Of a DNA stretch of 64,000 nucleotides, positions 36,019 through 45,470 are shown piece after piece. Origin of the DNA: an uncultured bacterium. Its GTDB lineage: Bacteria; Bacteroidota; Ignavibacteria; Kapaibacteriales; UBA4661. Location: contig CALCNX010000084.1 in the NCBI GenBank assembly GCA_937899715.1, positions 62,001-126,000 of the forward strand, in the 5' to 3' direction. Position 1 is the stretch's first letter; each line of letters starts with the position of its first letter. The notes beneath the pieces were generated by a model. The model was not told where the DNA came from. It searched no databases and worked only from the letters and a program-made list of their open reading frames with translations. The translations under genes were made by a program, and so were the position numbers.

Positions 36019-37413
36019 TTATTCCATTCCCGGCTTGGTCATCGCAGCCGGATTGATAGCAGAATCAAATTTCTCGCCGGTAATCAAGCCAAGTTCGATG
36101 CCTGCATCGCGGAGCGTACCGCCCGTTTTGTGAGCGTGTTTAGCGATTTTTGCGGCGTTGTCGTAGCCGATATGCGGGTTGAGTGCCGTTACAAGCATGA
36201 GCGAATTTTTCATATAATAGTCAATTTTCTCGCGGTTCGGCTCAATGCCTTCTGCGCAATGCTCCTCGAACATAATGCACGTATCGGAAAGCAGGCGCAC
36301 ACTTTGGTTGAAGTTGTAGATAATAAGCGGCTTGAAGACATTGAGTTCAAAATTACCCGATGCGCCGCCGATGTTAATTGCCACATCGTTACCCATCACC
36401 TGAGCCGCCACCATCGTCATAGCTTCGCTTTGCGTGGGATTGACTTTGCCGGGCATGATGGATGAACCGGGTTCATTTTCAGGGATAGAAAGTTCGCCCA
36501 AGCCACAACGCGGACCGGAAGCCAGCCACCGCACGTCATTTGCAATTTTCATCAAGCTGGCAGCCAAGGTTTTAAGCGCTCCGTGAGCAAAAACAAGCGC
36601 GTCGTGAGCCGCCAGCGCCTCAAACTTATTCGGTGCCGACACAAATGGCAAACCCGTTTCTTTCGCAATTTGTTTTGCTGCTTTTTCCGCAAATTCTGGG
36701 TGCGTATTCAAGCCTGTTCCCACTGCCGTTCCGCCCAGTGCCAGTTCATACACACCCGGCAGCACAGCATTGATGCGACTGAGTGCTTGGTTAAGTTGAT
36801 GCACATAACCCGAAAACTCTTGCCCAAGCGTGAGGGGTGTAGCATCCATAAGGTGTGTACGCCCTGTTTTGATGATGTCTTTGAACGCCGTAGCCTTGTG
36901 CTGAAGCGTGTCGCGTAGCTTCGTCACCGCCGGAATGAGGCGCTTGACAAGCTCTTCTGCCGCCGCAATGTGCATAGCAGTCGGGTAGGTATCATTGGAA
37001 CTTTGTGCTTTGTTTACGTCATCGTTGGGGTGGACAGGTTTTTTACTACCCATCTCACCGCCTGCTATTTCGATTGCGCGATTGGAAATAACTTCGTTGA
37101 CGTTCATGTTCGTTTGTGTGCCGGAACCGGTCTGCCAGACGGCAAGCGGAAAATGGTCGTCAAGTTTTCCGGCAATTACTTCATCGGCTGCTTTCGTGAT
37201 TAAATCGCGCTTTTCTGCCGTGAGCAAGCCCAGTTCCGTATTGACAATAGCTGCCGATTTTTTCAAAATGCCCATTGCGCGAATGACCTCGCGGGGCATT
37301 TTTTCGGTGCCAATGGCAAAGTGAATCAGGGAACGCGCCGTTTGTGCGCCGTAGTATTTATCATTTGGGACGGCGATTTCGCCCATTGTATCTTTTTCTA
37401 TGCGTGTGGACAT
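36019..37413 (-). CDS. fumC: fumarate hydratase class II
   Basis: 464 residues, normal for FumC. The fumarase/aspartase signature GSSIMPGKVNP lies in the mobile catalytic loop with the serine base; TGRTHLMDATPLTLGQE, SSNDTYPTAMHIA and GSGTQTNMNVNEV are also conserved. The choice of FumC over aspartate ammonia-lyase rests on overall resemblance and is good but not absolute. It interconverts fumarate and malate in the citric acid cycle and is oxygen-stable (no iron-sulfur cluster). ATG start at 37411-37413; single gene with its own terminator. Confidence 0.94.
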   Translation of the reverse strand: MSTRIEKDTMGEIAVPNDKYYGAQTARSLIHFAIGTEKMPREVIRAMGILKKSAAIVNTELGLLTAEKRDLITKAADEVIAGKLDDHFPLAVWQTGSGTQTNMNVNEVISNRAIEIAGGEMGSKKPVHPNDDVNKAQSSNDTYPTAMHIAAAEELVKRLIPAVTKLRDTLQHKATAFKDIIKTGRTHLMDATPLTLGQEFSGYVHQLNQALSRINAVLPGVYELALGGTAVGTGLNTHPEFAEKAAKQIAKETGLPFVSAPNKFEALAAHDALVFAHGALKTLAASLMKIANDVRWLASGPRCGLGELSIPENEPGSSIMPGKVNPTQSEAMTMVAAQVMGNDVAINIGGASGNFELNVFKPLIIYNFNQSVRLLSDTCIMFEEHCAEGIEPNREKIDYYMKNSLMLVTALNPHIGYDNAAKIAKHAHKTGGTLRDAGIELGLITGEKFDSAINPAAMTKPGME

Positions 37414-37482
37414 GAGGCATCGAGCAAAGTGTGAGTGAAAATATGGGTATTTGCTTTTGTCAAATTTAGTTGCTCTATCGAA

Positions 37483-39210
37483 TCAATTCGTCTTGCCCGG
37501 TTCGGTCGGAAAGCCCAGAATCGGCGGTTTTGCTTGCGATTTTGCTTTTTTCTGTGCCTCGATCACATTCACAAGCAAACTGGGCGACGAGGCAGAAACC
37601 GGCACACCGCCTGATTCTGCGCCGCACACGCCATTGAACACGCCCATATCATTACCAGCAACCGTAATTTGTTTGAAGGTCGTCAGTGGCGTTCCAATAA
37701 GGTCAACACCTCGTACAACCTCGTCCGGGCGACCATCGGTGAAGATTTTATACACTAAAAGCGGGAGAACATTAAAGGCATTTGGCATGGTGCGATTCGT
37801 AAAGGTAAAGCCACCTTGAATTTCCACGAAATACAAGCCGTATTCTTTTCCCTGACGTTTGCATTCAGCACGGAGCATTGTGCGGAGCGTATCGAATGGA
37901 ACGGTCTTTGCAGCCTTCACAAGTAGGTTTGATTGGCGCGAAACAACGGGAAAACCTGCCTGTCTGCGTCCGTGTCCGTTGGAATTGGGCATTTGGTCAA
38001 TGGGTGCGCGAGACATAAGAAACTCACGAAACACACCGTTTTTCACCGTCGTTACTTTTTGCCCCGGAACTCCTTCATCGTCAAATTTGTAATATCCGGC
38101 AAGATTTTGTCCCGCAAGCGAGCGCAAAGCGGGGTCAAAAATGACATCCACAAATTCCGGCAAAATCCGCTCGCCGACAAGATTCTTAAAGGTCTGGCTC
38201 GAATTAACATCTTTCTGACGATGCCCTTCGATACGATGCCCAAAAATTTCATGGAAAAATACGCCTGCCGCTTCGCCGGACAAAATTGCCGGACCGGAAT
38301 ACGTCTCCATGAGAGGTGCAGTGCGGAGTTTGCCCAAAAGCGTCGTCATGTCGAGAATTTCTTTGCGCATCACACTTTCGCTGGGAACGCTATCTGCCGT
38401 GAATGCAAAGTAGCTGCGGAAAAGCGGCAACGACATTCCGTCATCAGCTTTAGTGCGCCCTTGAGAGAAAACGCGGACGTAAGAATCACTTGTTTGAATC
38501 GTCGTGCCTTCACTATTCACAAAGTACCGATGAATTACCTCAGCACGGAAATATACCTCGCCACCATAGATTTTCGGGTCGGCGGCAAAAAGTGCCGAAA
38601 GACGGCGCAAGCGTTCACGCCATGCGTCTGTTTTCACGACAAGGGTTTGGAGCGGCTCGCTGTACGAAGATGGCTTTTCTCTGGAAAAGTCGCCGGATGA
38701 ATCTTCTTCTTTCACCTTCACAGCACGATTGCTAACAACCTTTAAGTAACGTTCTGCGGCTGATTTGTACTGGCGGTCGGTTGTTGCCCAAATCGTCGTC
38801 CGAATTGAACCAATATCATCATCAAGCGGAATCTGCGTACCTCTTGAAAACCCACCCATCTCGAAGTTCGTACCACGAATCTGACGTTTATTATCGAGGT
38901 CGTAATTGCCGACACGCACCTCCACATCAAGTGTCCGTGTACGGTTGGAGTCGTCAATGACGATTTTTCCGAAGGATGCGGTCAGAGTGACATACTGCGT
39001 CTCAGTGATGGCATATGAGACGAAATACGGCGGGTTTGCTTCTCCTTTGAGGTCAGTCATGGTGCGCTGCATCTCAGTTTTCATTGCCTCAAGAATTGGC
39101 GATGGCTTGGTCTGTGCGAGAGTGGTACTGACGAGCACATAATGAATGGGCACAAGAAGAAAGGTTGCAGCAGCGATGCGAAAGAACGAGTGTTGTGGGC
39201 GTTGAGACAT
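37483..39210 (-). CDS. TldD-family metalloprotease, exported
   Basis: 575 residues. Signal peptide about 1-32 (ending TTLAQ). The TldD/PmbA fold covers the rest, with the zinc motif HEIFGH (HExxxH) in VFFHEIFGHRIEGH and the C-terminal block GGVPVSASSP. Most TldD proteins are cytosolic and work with PmbA/TldE in peptide maturation or CcdA degradation; this one appears secreted and has an extended N-terminal region, and no TldE partner adjoins. It is separated from fumC by 69 bases on the same strand. Confidence 0.85.
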   Translation of the reverse strand: MSQRPQHSFFRIAAATFLLVPIHYVLVSTTLAQTKPSPILEAMKTEMQRTMTDLKGEANPPYFVSYAITETQYVTLTASFGKIVIDDSNRTRTLDVEVRVGNYDLDNKRQIRGTNFEMGGFSRGTQIPLDDDIGSIRTTIWATTDRQYKSAAERYLKVVSNRAVKVKEEDSSGDFSREKPSSYSEPLQTLVVKTDAWRERLRRLSALFAADPKIYGGEVYFRAEVIHRYFVNSEGTTIQTSDSYVRVFSQGRTKADDGMSLPLFRSYFAFTADSVPSESVMRKEILDMTTLLGKLRTAPLMETYSGPAILSGEAAGVFFHEIFGHRIEGHRQKDVNSSQTFKNLVGERILPEFVDVIFDPALRSLAGQNLAGYYKFDDEGVPGQKVTTVKNGVFREFLMSRAPIDQMPNSNGHGRRQAGFPVVSRQSNLLVKAAKTVPFDTLRTMLRAECKRQGKEYGLYFVEIQGGFTFTNRTMPNAFNVLPLLVYKIFTDGRPDEVVRGVDLIGTPLTTFKQITVAGNDMGVFNGVCGAESGGVPVSASSPSLLVNVIEAQKKAKSQAKPPILGFPTEPGKTN

Positions 39211-39283
39211 GGATTTTTGTTGGTAGTTGTAACGGTAGGCAAGCAGTGTCCGTACCGCGAAGATAGAGTCTTACAATTTCAAT

Positions 39284-39910
39284 TTAATGGGCATTGGTGA
39301 ATGCTGCCAGATAGCGATTGCTCATAACGTTCAGCGCCCCGTCCAATTCGTACAATGCCGGAACGCCGGTTGGGATATTCACTTCCAAAATCTGCTCCGG
39401 CGTAAGATTTTCGAGGTACATGACGATAGAGCGGAGGGAATTACCGTGCGCCGCAATCATCACATTTTTGCCTTCGCGGAGTTTCGGCTCAATCACAGTT
39501 TTGTAGTACGGAATGCAGCGCTCTTGCGTGTCTTTGAGCGATTCGCCGTTTGGTGGTGGAATATCATAACTGCGTCGCCATATTTTGAGCTGTGCCTCGC
39601 CATATTGCTTGCCAATGTCATCTTTGTTCAAGCCCTGCAAATCGCCGTAATGACGCTCATTCAGCTTTTCGCTGCGCTCGGTGGGGATTCCGCTTTTGCC
39701 CGCGACTTCTAAGGCAAGGTCTGCGGTGCGCATTGCTCGCTTCAGAACAGAGGTGAAGAGATAATCAATCTGCAAGTCTTTCAAAAGCGCTCCGGCAGCA
39801 CGGGCTTCTTCTTCGCCTTTCGGAGATAATTCCACATCCACCCAGCCGGTGAAGCGGTTTTCGAGATTCCATTGGGATTGCCCGTGACGCAGCAAAATCA
39901 GATTTGGCAT
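39284..39910 (-). CDS. gpmA: 2,3-bisphosphoglycerate-dependent phosphoglycerate mutase
   Basis: 208 residues from ATG 39910, preceded by AAGGAA; longer open frame upstream is not family-like. Histidine phosphatase fold: phospho-acceptor His in LLRHGQSQWN, the LNERHYGDLQGLNK block specific to GpmA, and the second His in IAAHGNSLRS. It interconverts 3- and 2-phosphoglycerate in glycolysis/gluconeogenesis. pgi lies 124 bases upstream on the same strand, a natural glycolytic pairing. It is slightly shorter than E. coli GpmA (250). Confidence 0.95.
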   Translation of the reverse strand: MPNLILLRHGQSQWNLENRFTGWVDVELSPKGEEEARAAGALLKDLQIDYLFTSVLKRAMRTADLALEVAGKSGIPTERSEKLNERHYGDLQGLNKDDIGKQYGEAQLKIWRRSYDIPPPNGESLKDTQERCIPYYKTVIEPKLREGKNVMIAAHGNSLRSIVMYLENLTPEQILEVNIPTGVPALYELDGALNVMSNRYLAAFTNAH

Positions 39911-40034
39911 AACAGCAAGTTCCTTGAAGAATAATATAAAAAAGATGTTTTGAGACAGGATTGCAAAATACTCTTTTTGTGGATTATTGCCGATACTTTT
40001 GTACGACAAAGTTGTACGGTGTGTGCACGTGAAT

Positions 40035-41699
40035 CTACCGCACCGCCGCTTTCCACCAATTTATCAGACCATTAGTCGAGGCATCATGGGAAGAAACTGC
40101 ATCCACCGTCTGAAGCTCAGGCAAAATACGATTTGCAAGCTGTTTGCCCAGTTCCACGCCCCATTGGTCGAAGGCATTCAGATTCCAAATTGCACCTTTC
40201 ACAAAAATTTTGTGTTCGTACAGCGCTATCAGGCTTCCGAGCGTCTGTGGCGTAATTTGCTTGCAGAGAATAGAAGTCGTTGGCTTGTTTCCGGCAAAGA
40301 CTTTGTGCGGTGTCAGCGCTGCTATTTGCTCTGGTGTTTTGCCTTCTTTTTCAAGTTCTGCACGTGCTTCGTCGGCAGTTTTACCCATCATGAGGGCTTC
40401 AGTCTGCGCAAAAAAGTTAGAAAGTAACTTGCGGTGATGATCTCCCGATGGCGTTCCGACTGGATTATGCGATAGAGCAGGTGCAATAAAATCGCACGGA
40501 ATGAGCTTCGTACCTTGATGAATGAGTTGATAAAAAGCGTGTTGCCCGTTCGTACCCGCTTCGCCCCAAAGCACTTCATTGGTTTGATAATTCACTGCTT
40601 CGCCCGTGATTTGCACACTTTTGCCGTTACTTTCCATTTCGCCTTGCTGCAAATATGCCGGAAGATAGCGCAAATACTCATCGTAGGGCAAAACGGCGTG
40701 CGATTCGGCACCAAAGAAATTCGTGTACCACACGTCCAGCAAACCCATCAGCACAGGCAGATTGCGCTCTAGCGGCGCAGTGCGGAAGTGTTCATCCATT
40801 TCAAACGCACCTTGCAAAAGTGTCTCAAAATTCCCTGCCCCAATAGCCAGCGCAATCGGCATCCCAATAGCGCTCCAAAGCGAAAACCGCCCGCCGACCC
40901 AATCCCAAAAACCAAACATATTTGCCGTATCAATACCAAAAGCGCTTACTGCCTTTGCATTCGTCGAAACAGCGACGAAATGTCGCGCAATATCATGCTC
41001 GGTGCGCCCCTTCAAAAACCATTCGCGGGCTGTTTGCGCGTTGGTCATGGTTTCCTGTGTGGTGAAAGTCTTGGACGCAATGATGAACAGCGTCGTTTCA
41101 GGGTTGACCACGCGGAGCGTTTCGGCAATATGCGTTCCATCCACATTCGAGACAAAATGTACTTTCAAGCCCCGATTACCAGTGGTCGAACGCGAATAGG
41201 ATTTCAGCGCTTCAACGACCATTTTCGGACCCAAATCCGAGCCGCCAATCCCGATATTAACCACATCGGTAAACGGCAGGTCGGTACAGCCCTTGCGCTT
41301 GCCGCTCCGAATCTCCTCTGCAAATGTTTTCATACGCCCCAGCACTTCCAGCACATCGGGCATTACGTCTTTGCCGCCCGTCATGACGGGCTTGCCTGAG
41401 CGATTGCGCAAAGCGGTGTGCAGCACGGCACGCCCTTCGGTGGAATTGATGGGTTCGCCGGCGAACATCGCATCACGCTTTGCTTCCACGCCAGTCGCTT
41501 TTGCCAAGTCGGTGAGTAATTTCACCGTGTCAGTAGTAATACGGTTTTTGGAGAAGTCAGTAAAAATGTCGTTGAAGGAAAGTGATAGCTCCTCAAATCG
41601 CTTTGGGTTTTCGGCAAACATCTCGCGCAAGTGTTTATGCTGAATGGCAGCAAAGTGGCGTTGGAGAGCGCTCCATTCGGGTAGTTGGGTGAGCATCAT
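40035..41699 (-). CDS. pgi: glucose-6-phosphate isomerase
   Basis: 554 residues from ATG 41699 (a second ATG follows at once; a far upstream start at 41750 is unlikely). Motifs: FTDVVNIGIGGSDLGP, family signature 2-like region with WGEAGTNGQHAFYQLIHQGT (catalytic Glu and His), and the catalytic Lys in FDQWGVELGKQLA. It interconverts glucose-6-phosphate and fructose-6-phosphate in the cytoplasm. It is of the long E. coli/eukaryote type. Followed on the same strand by gpmA. Confidence 0.96.
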   Translation of the reverse strand: MMLTQLPEWSALQRHFAAIQHKHLREMFAENPKRFEELSLSFNDIFTDFSKNRITTDTVKLLTDLAKATGVEAKRDAMFAGEPINSTEGRAVLHTALRNRSGKPVMTGGKDVMPDVLEVLGRMKTFAEEIRSGKRKGCTDLPFTDVVNIGIGGSDLGPKMVVEALKSYSRSTTGNRGLKVHFVSNVDGTHIAETLRVVNPETTLFIIASKTFTTQETMTNAQTAREWFLKGRTEHDIARHFVAVSTNAKAVSAFGIDTANMFGFWDWVGGRFSLWSAIGMPIALAIGAGNFETLLQGAFEMDEHFRTAPLERNLPVLMGLLDVWYTNFFGAESHAVLPYDEYLRYLPAYLQQGEMESNGKSVQITGEAVNYQTNEVLWGEAGTNGQHAFYQLIHQGTKLIPCDFIAPALSHNPVGTPSGDHHRKLLSNFFAQTEALMMGKTADEARAELEKEGKTPEQIAALTPHKVFAGNKPTTSILCKQITPQTLGSLIALYEHKIFVKGAIWNLNAFDQWGVELGKQLANRILPELQTVDAVSSHDASTNGLINWWKAAVR

Positions 41700-41786
41700 A
41701 GTATCATAATAAATATAAAGAAATTTGTTATCTCGTAGAAGCCGCTTCATAACGACATTTGTAACCGCCCCAATGACTGCTTTGCT

Positions 41787-43079
41787 TTAATCATAAAGCA
41801 GGTACTTCTTCCGCATTTCGGTAAATTCCTTCACACCGCGTTGCGCCATGCGCCTGACCTCGTCATCGGGCACTTTTTTGAGAAAGAGTGCTTCAAAGAT
41901 TTTGTCCGTGCCGCAGACTTTCGCAAACATGGCTTTTTGTGCGTCGCTGATGTTTTTTGCTTGAAAAAGTTCAGGTTGCAGAGCTTTGAGCGCCAGCAAA
42001 ATATCAATACTCGCGGCAAAGGGCTTGAAACGAATAGCATCAGGCGCAAAGGCAAAAAGAATCCCGTTGCAGTCAGTATTGGCAAATTTCCCGTAAAATG
42101 GGCGGTAGCGCGTCGGAATCATCGTTATTCCCGTCAGGTTCTGCTTTTTCACGCCTTCTACGAGGAGCGGAACATTCAGTGTCGGTGTGCCAAGCATCTG
42201 GAATGGCAGTACATGACCGATACCAATGTTCATTAAACTCAATTCGCCATAAATGCCCGTGATAGCCATACCGCGAATTGATTCTACGGTTGGGATATGC
42301 GGCGAAGTCGGAATCCACGTAAAATCGGTGTCCTCCCATGTCATCCAGCGCTGCCAGCCCTCGGCGCGTATAATAGTAAGCGGGCACTTGCGTGGCTTAC
42401 CTGTGGAAACATCGCGCTGAAGCCAGCCCTCACCATTTATCATCATTGCCATTTCGCCCAAAGTGCAGCCGTGAATGTATGGAACAGGCACAATTCCGAC
42501 GAATGATGTAAATGCTGTGTCCAGCACCGCACCATCAACGATTTTACCGCCAAGCGGGTTCGGGCGGTCAAGCACATACAGCGTTTTGCCGTACTCCGCA
42601 CACGCATCCATCACCCAGTACAACGTCGAAAGGTAGGTATAACTGCGCAAACCAACATCTTGAATGTCAAAAACCACCGCGTCGAAGCCCTCCAGCATAG
42701 CCTGTGTCGGGCGACGACGGTCTTTACCAAAGAGTGAAACTGCTTTAATGCCGCGTATAGTTTCCAAAGAGTCTTTAACGAGTTCACCCGCTCTGGCAAG
42801 CCCATAATACCCATGCTCCGGTGTCAGAATCGAACCGACTGTACAATTTTTTGCCTGCAAAAATGCGTCGAGCGTTGATTGAAGACTACGTGTACGCCCA
42901 CTTTGATTTGTTACCAGAACAATTTTTTTACCTTCAAAGAGTGCAAAATTCTGCAAGACAAGTACATCCACACCGTTTTTGACATCATAGCGAAAAGCTC
43001 CTTGCGTCCGAGCTTGCTGAGGAGCAGTGATAAGTAGACAGAGAAAAAAAAGAACGATTCGATGAAAGCGATAGGTCAT
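41787..43079 (-). CDS. NamZ/DUF1343-family exo-beta-N-acetylmuramidase-like protein
   Basis: 430 residues from ATG 43079; signal peptide 1-26. The DUF1343 hallmarks are present: LVTNQSGRTRS, LTPEHGYYG, FDIQDVGLRSYTY and LDRPNPLGG, with a C-terminal DAQKAMFAKV helix region. Characterised members (NamZ) release terminal MurNAc from peptidoglycan fragments during cell-wall recycling; membership here is by pattern and the activity is inferred. Export suits action on wall fragments in the periplasm. No nag/mur recycling genes adjoin. Confidence 0.88.
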   Translation of the reverse strand: MTYRFHRIVLFFLCLLITAPQQARTQGAFRYDVKNGVDVLVLQNFALFEGKKIVLVTNQSGRTRSLQSTLDAFLQAKNCTVGSILTPEHGYYGLARAGELVKDSLETIRGIKAVSLFGKDRRRPTQAMLEGFDAVVFDIQDVGLRSYTYLSTLYWVMDACAEYGKTLYVLDRPNPLGGKIVDGAVLDTAFTSFVGIVPVPYIHGCTLGEMAMMINGEGWLQRDVSTGKPRKCPLTIIRAEGWQRWMTWEDTDFTWIPTSPHIPTVESIRGMAITGIYGELSLMNIGIGHVLPFQMLGTPTLNVPLLVEGVKKQNLTGITMIPTRYRPFYGKFANTDCNGILFAFAPDAIRFKPFAASIDILLALKALQPELFQAKNISDAQKAMFAKVCGTDKIFEALFLKKVPDDEVRRMAQRGVKEFTEMRKKYLLYD

Positions 43080-43184
43080 AATGGTTTCATGGTGCGAATG
43101 GCGTAAATGGAGCATTGCTTGGTGCTGCTTTCTATCAAGCAGATATACAAATGCGGTACTTGTTCTAGCGCAAGTACACAAAGA

Positions 43185-43219
43185 TAAAAAAAATCCCGCT
43201 CCTACGAGAGAAGCGGGAT
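43185..43219 (-). terminator. intrinsic terminator
   Basis: ATCCCGCT (43193-43200) and AGCGGGAT (43212-43219) form a perfect 8-bp stem. Read leftward it is followed by a run of T interrupted once (A-tract 43185-43193). It ends the transcript of the two coiled-coil genes at 43261-44459. Confidence 0.85.
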
Positions 43220-43260
43220 AGAATTATATTCACCGATTGCGACAATGGGATGCTAATTTC

Positions 43261-44088
43261 TTAATTATTCACACCAGTTTTGAGCGGTTGCGTTGTCGTG
43301 CTTGTGCCTGTGGTAGCACCACGCTTTGAACGCCAGTACTTACGTTCTGCTTTGACTTCTTCGGATGTTTTTTCTGCTTTAGCAGGGATTTGGAATTCTT
43401 GCCCCGGGTAGATAATATCAGGATTGCGGATGATACTCTTATTTGCAACCCAGATTTTGGGCCAAAGAAACGCATCATCATAAATTTCATTGCGTGCAGA
43501 AATATTCCAAAGACATTCGCGATTTTCTGCCCATGTACCAACAGTATAGCTGCCGGTATTCTTTTTCTTTTCGCGGTAGAGTCCCTTAATATCTTTTGCT
43601 GTTGCTATAATTCGGTTGAAAAATTCCGGCAAAAGGGCAATTTTCTCTTTGCGCATAGCGTTAAGTTCATTTTCGAGAGCGCGTACTTGATCTTGTTTAT
43701 CTTTTTCCGCAAGCGCATCGTCCGAGAGCGCCTTCAGTTCGCGTACTTTTCCTTCCAAAACGCCAAACCGTTGGCGAAAGGCATCTACTTCCGCTTTGGA
43801 AGCATTCACCAGCGCGTAGAATGAGTTATCACAATCGGCAGCAGCTTTTTGGAGGTCGGCGAGCTTCTTGGTAGCAGCATTAAATTTTTCATCGCCCTGC
43901 TTCATTTGCGCCTCCAGCGACGTTACCGTCTCTCGGAATTGTTTTATGCGCACATCGGCTTCATCTTTTGTGAGTTGCTCATCAGGCTTATTTGGGTCAA
44001 GAGCAGCAGGCTGCTGCTGAGCATAGGCAACCGAAGAGGTCACCAAAAGTACGACAAGAAGGGAACGAAGATAAGAATGAAATTTCAT
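43261..44088 (-). CDS. secreted coiled-coil protein with C-terminal LysM-like domain
   Basis: 275 residues. Signal peptide (1-23, ending VAYAQQ), a long coiled coil (about 35-160), then a segment of about 55 residues that looks like a LysM repeat: GTWAENRECLWNISARNEIY, WPKIWVANKSIIRNPDIIYPGQEFQIP. LysM modules bind peptidoglycan, so this is probably a periplasmic protein attached to the wall. The tail is Thr/Gly-rich. It lies 41 bases downstream of a coiled-coil lipoprotein gene and shares its terminator. Confidence 0.8.
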   Translation of the reverse strand: MKFHSYLRSLLVVLLVTSSVAYAQQQPAALDPNKPDEQLTKDEADVRIKQFRETVTSLEAQMKQGDEKFNAATKKLADLQKAAADCDNSFYALVNASKAEVDAFRQRFGVLEGKVRELKALSDDALAEKDKQDQVRALENELNAMRKEKIALLPEFFNRIIATAKDIKGLYREKKKNTGSYTVGTWAENRECLWNISARNEIYDDAFLWPKIWVANKSIIRNPDIIYPGQEFQIPAKAEKTSEEVKAERKYWRSKRGATTGTSTTTQPLKTGVNN

Positions 44089-44129
44089 AATGGTATCGAA
44101 TGGGAGTGAAAAGGTTATTCTGAACAGGC

Positions 44130-44459
44130 TTATTTTTTCTTACCCGTGTTTGTTTTAACGGTATCTTTAGCTGGTTCGGTATAATCAGGCCACGCATTCG
44201 GATATTTCGCCAAGCGCTGCTCTAAGGCAAGTTTTTCTTCATTACACTTTGTTACGGCACGTTCGCGGTCAGCAATTTCTGCTTCTAAACGAGCAATTTC
44301 ACTTTGACGCACCTTTATTTTCTCCCCCAATGAAGCCTGTTGGCGGCGCAATTCACTGATTTGGGCTTTCTGCTCGTCGGTGATTTTCGCCGCCCCGCAG
44401 GAGGTCAGCAGTGCAACGGCAACAAAGCCGCCGATAGCAAAAAAGTGTTTATGTTGCAT
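44130..44459 (-). CDS. small coiled-coil lipoprotein
   Basis: 109 residues from ATG 44459, fixed by AAAGGAGAT 8 bases upstream; the frame continues upstream to 44597, but that part reads as leader. Type II signal with LTSC lipobox (Cys about 21), then a heptad-patterned helix (about 28-80) and a Lys-rich tail. It resembles Lpp-like or OmpH-like envelope spacers in design, not in sequence. It probably cooperates with the LysM-like protein encoded next. Confidence 0.75.
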   Translation of the reverse strand: MQHKHFFAIGGFVAVALLTSCGAAKITDEQKAQISELRRQQASLGEKIKVRQSEIARLEAEIADRERAVTKCNEEKLALEQRLAKYPNAWPDYTEPAKDTVKTNTGKKK

Positions 44460-44760
44460 TGTTCGATCTCCTTTAATAATCAAGTGTATCTTGCTGCAAA
44501 TCGGTAATAAAATTATTGTTATACGATACTCAATACTTTCCATACGACGTTCCAGATTTTCCAAGCGCCGATTCGTTTCCTGTTGCTCTTCCCGCATAGC
44601 GCGTTACTCCAATATCATCTCTGACATCAACACGAGCATTTGTTTTGCCCGTTCTTCAGTCATGGCTTCACAATGCTGGCTACGCGAATGGAATAGTTTC
44701 GGAATATAAGAAAGTCATGCTATCTACCCAAATATTTTCCTGTGGGGCATAAAACCATTT

Positions 44761-44780
44761 GTAGGACTTCTTCGTCCTAC
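44761..44780. repeat. 20-bp perfect dyad GTAGGAC/GTCCTAC
   Basis: GTAGGAC (44761-44767), loop TTCTTC, GTCCTAC (44774-44780). It lies 43 bases before the LolA-like gene, in its probable leader. It could be an operator, an RNA hairpin or a dispersed repeat; no second copy was noticed in this window. Confidence 0.4.
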
Positions 44781-44823
44781 CAATAGGTTTAATGCCCATT
44801 GTTTCATTTTCAACACTCCTTTT

Positions 44824-45447
44824 ATGTTGATACATTTTTTTGCCCTGTTTTCTATTGCATTTCTTTTCGGAGCAGTACCTCTCGCACTCGCACAAACGCT
44901 ACCTAGTGCAGATGAAGTATTCGCTGCCGCACAAAAAAAATATGCAGACGGCGCATCAATGCGCATAAAATTTGTGATGAAAAGTGAGGACGTTCGGGGT
45001 TCGCTTGCACTCAAGCGAGGTAACAAATATATTCTCGAACTGCCCGGGCGCACGATTATTTGCAATGGCAAAACCGTCTGGAACTACGATGCGGCGCAAA
45101 AAAAAGTCGTTATTAGCGATTTCCGCGATAACCCCGATAATATCTCACCGGAGAGAATATTTCTAAATTTTCCCCGCAATTACAAACCCACCCTTGCTGC
45201 TGAAAAAAGTAGTAACGACCTCCTTCTCACACTTGCACCAACCAAAGCCCGCGACCAAATTAGCGATATGCAACGCGTTGGATTACGGCTTTCACGGGAA
45301 ATGCGCTTGAAAGGAATTAGTATATTTGACGGCTCCACGCTCCACGAATGGGATATTACCGACATTAAACCCGATGCTGGCTTGGCGGACAGTGTTTTTG
45401 AATGGAAACCGCCACAGGGTGTACAGATTATTGATTTGCGAGATTAA
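44824..45447 (+). CDS. lolA: LolA-like outer-membrane lipoprotein carrier
   Basis: 207 residues; signal peptide about 1-23 (ending LALAQ). The mature protein has the LolA pattern: an N-terminal helix (SADEVFAAAQKKYADGAS), strands with RGSLALKRGNKYILELPG, then ICNGKTVWNYDAAQKKVVISDF, and a long antiparallel sheet. LolA carries lipoproteins across the periplasm from LolCDE to the outer membrane. It is the only plus-strand gene between 29.7 and 49 kb. It converges on the glycosyltransferase gene 23 bases away. Confidence 0.85.
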   Translation: MLIHFFALFSIAFLFGAVPLALAQTLPSADEVFAAAQKKYADGASMRIKFVMKSEDVRGSLALKRGNKYILELPGRTIICNGKTVWNYDAAQKKVVISDFRDNPDNISPERIFLNFPRNYKPTLAAEKSSNDLLLTLAPTKARDQISDMQRVGLRLSREMRLKGISIFDGSTLHEWDITDIKPDAGLADSVFEWKPPQGVQIIDLRD

Positions 45448-45470
45448 CTCCTGCTTGGCAAGCCTATTCA

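Noticed and set aside
44680..44895. 71-codon minus-strand frame opposite the LolA-like gene start
   Set aside because: Antisense to the signal peptide region of a supported gene and to its leader; no motif.
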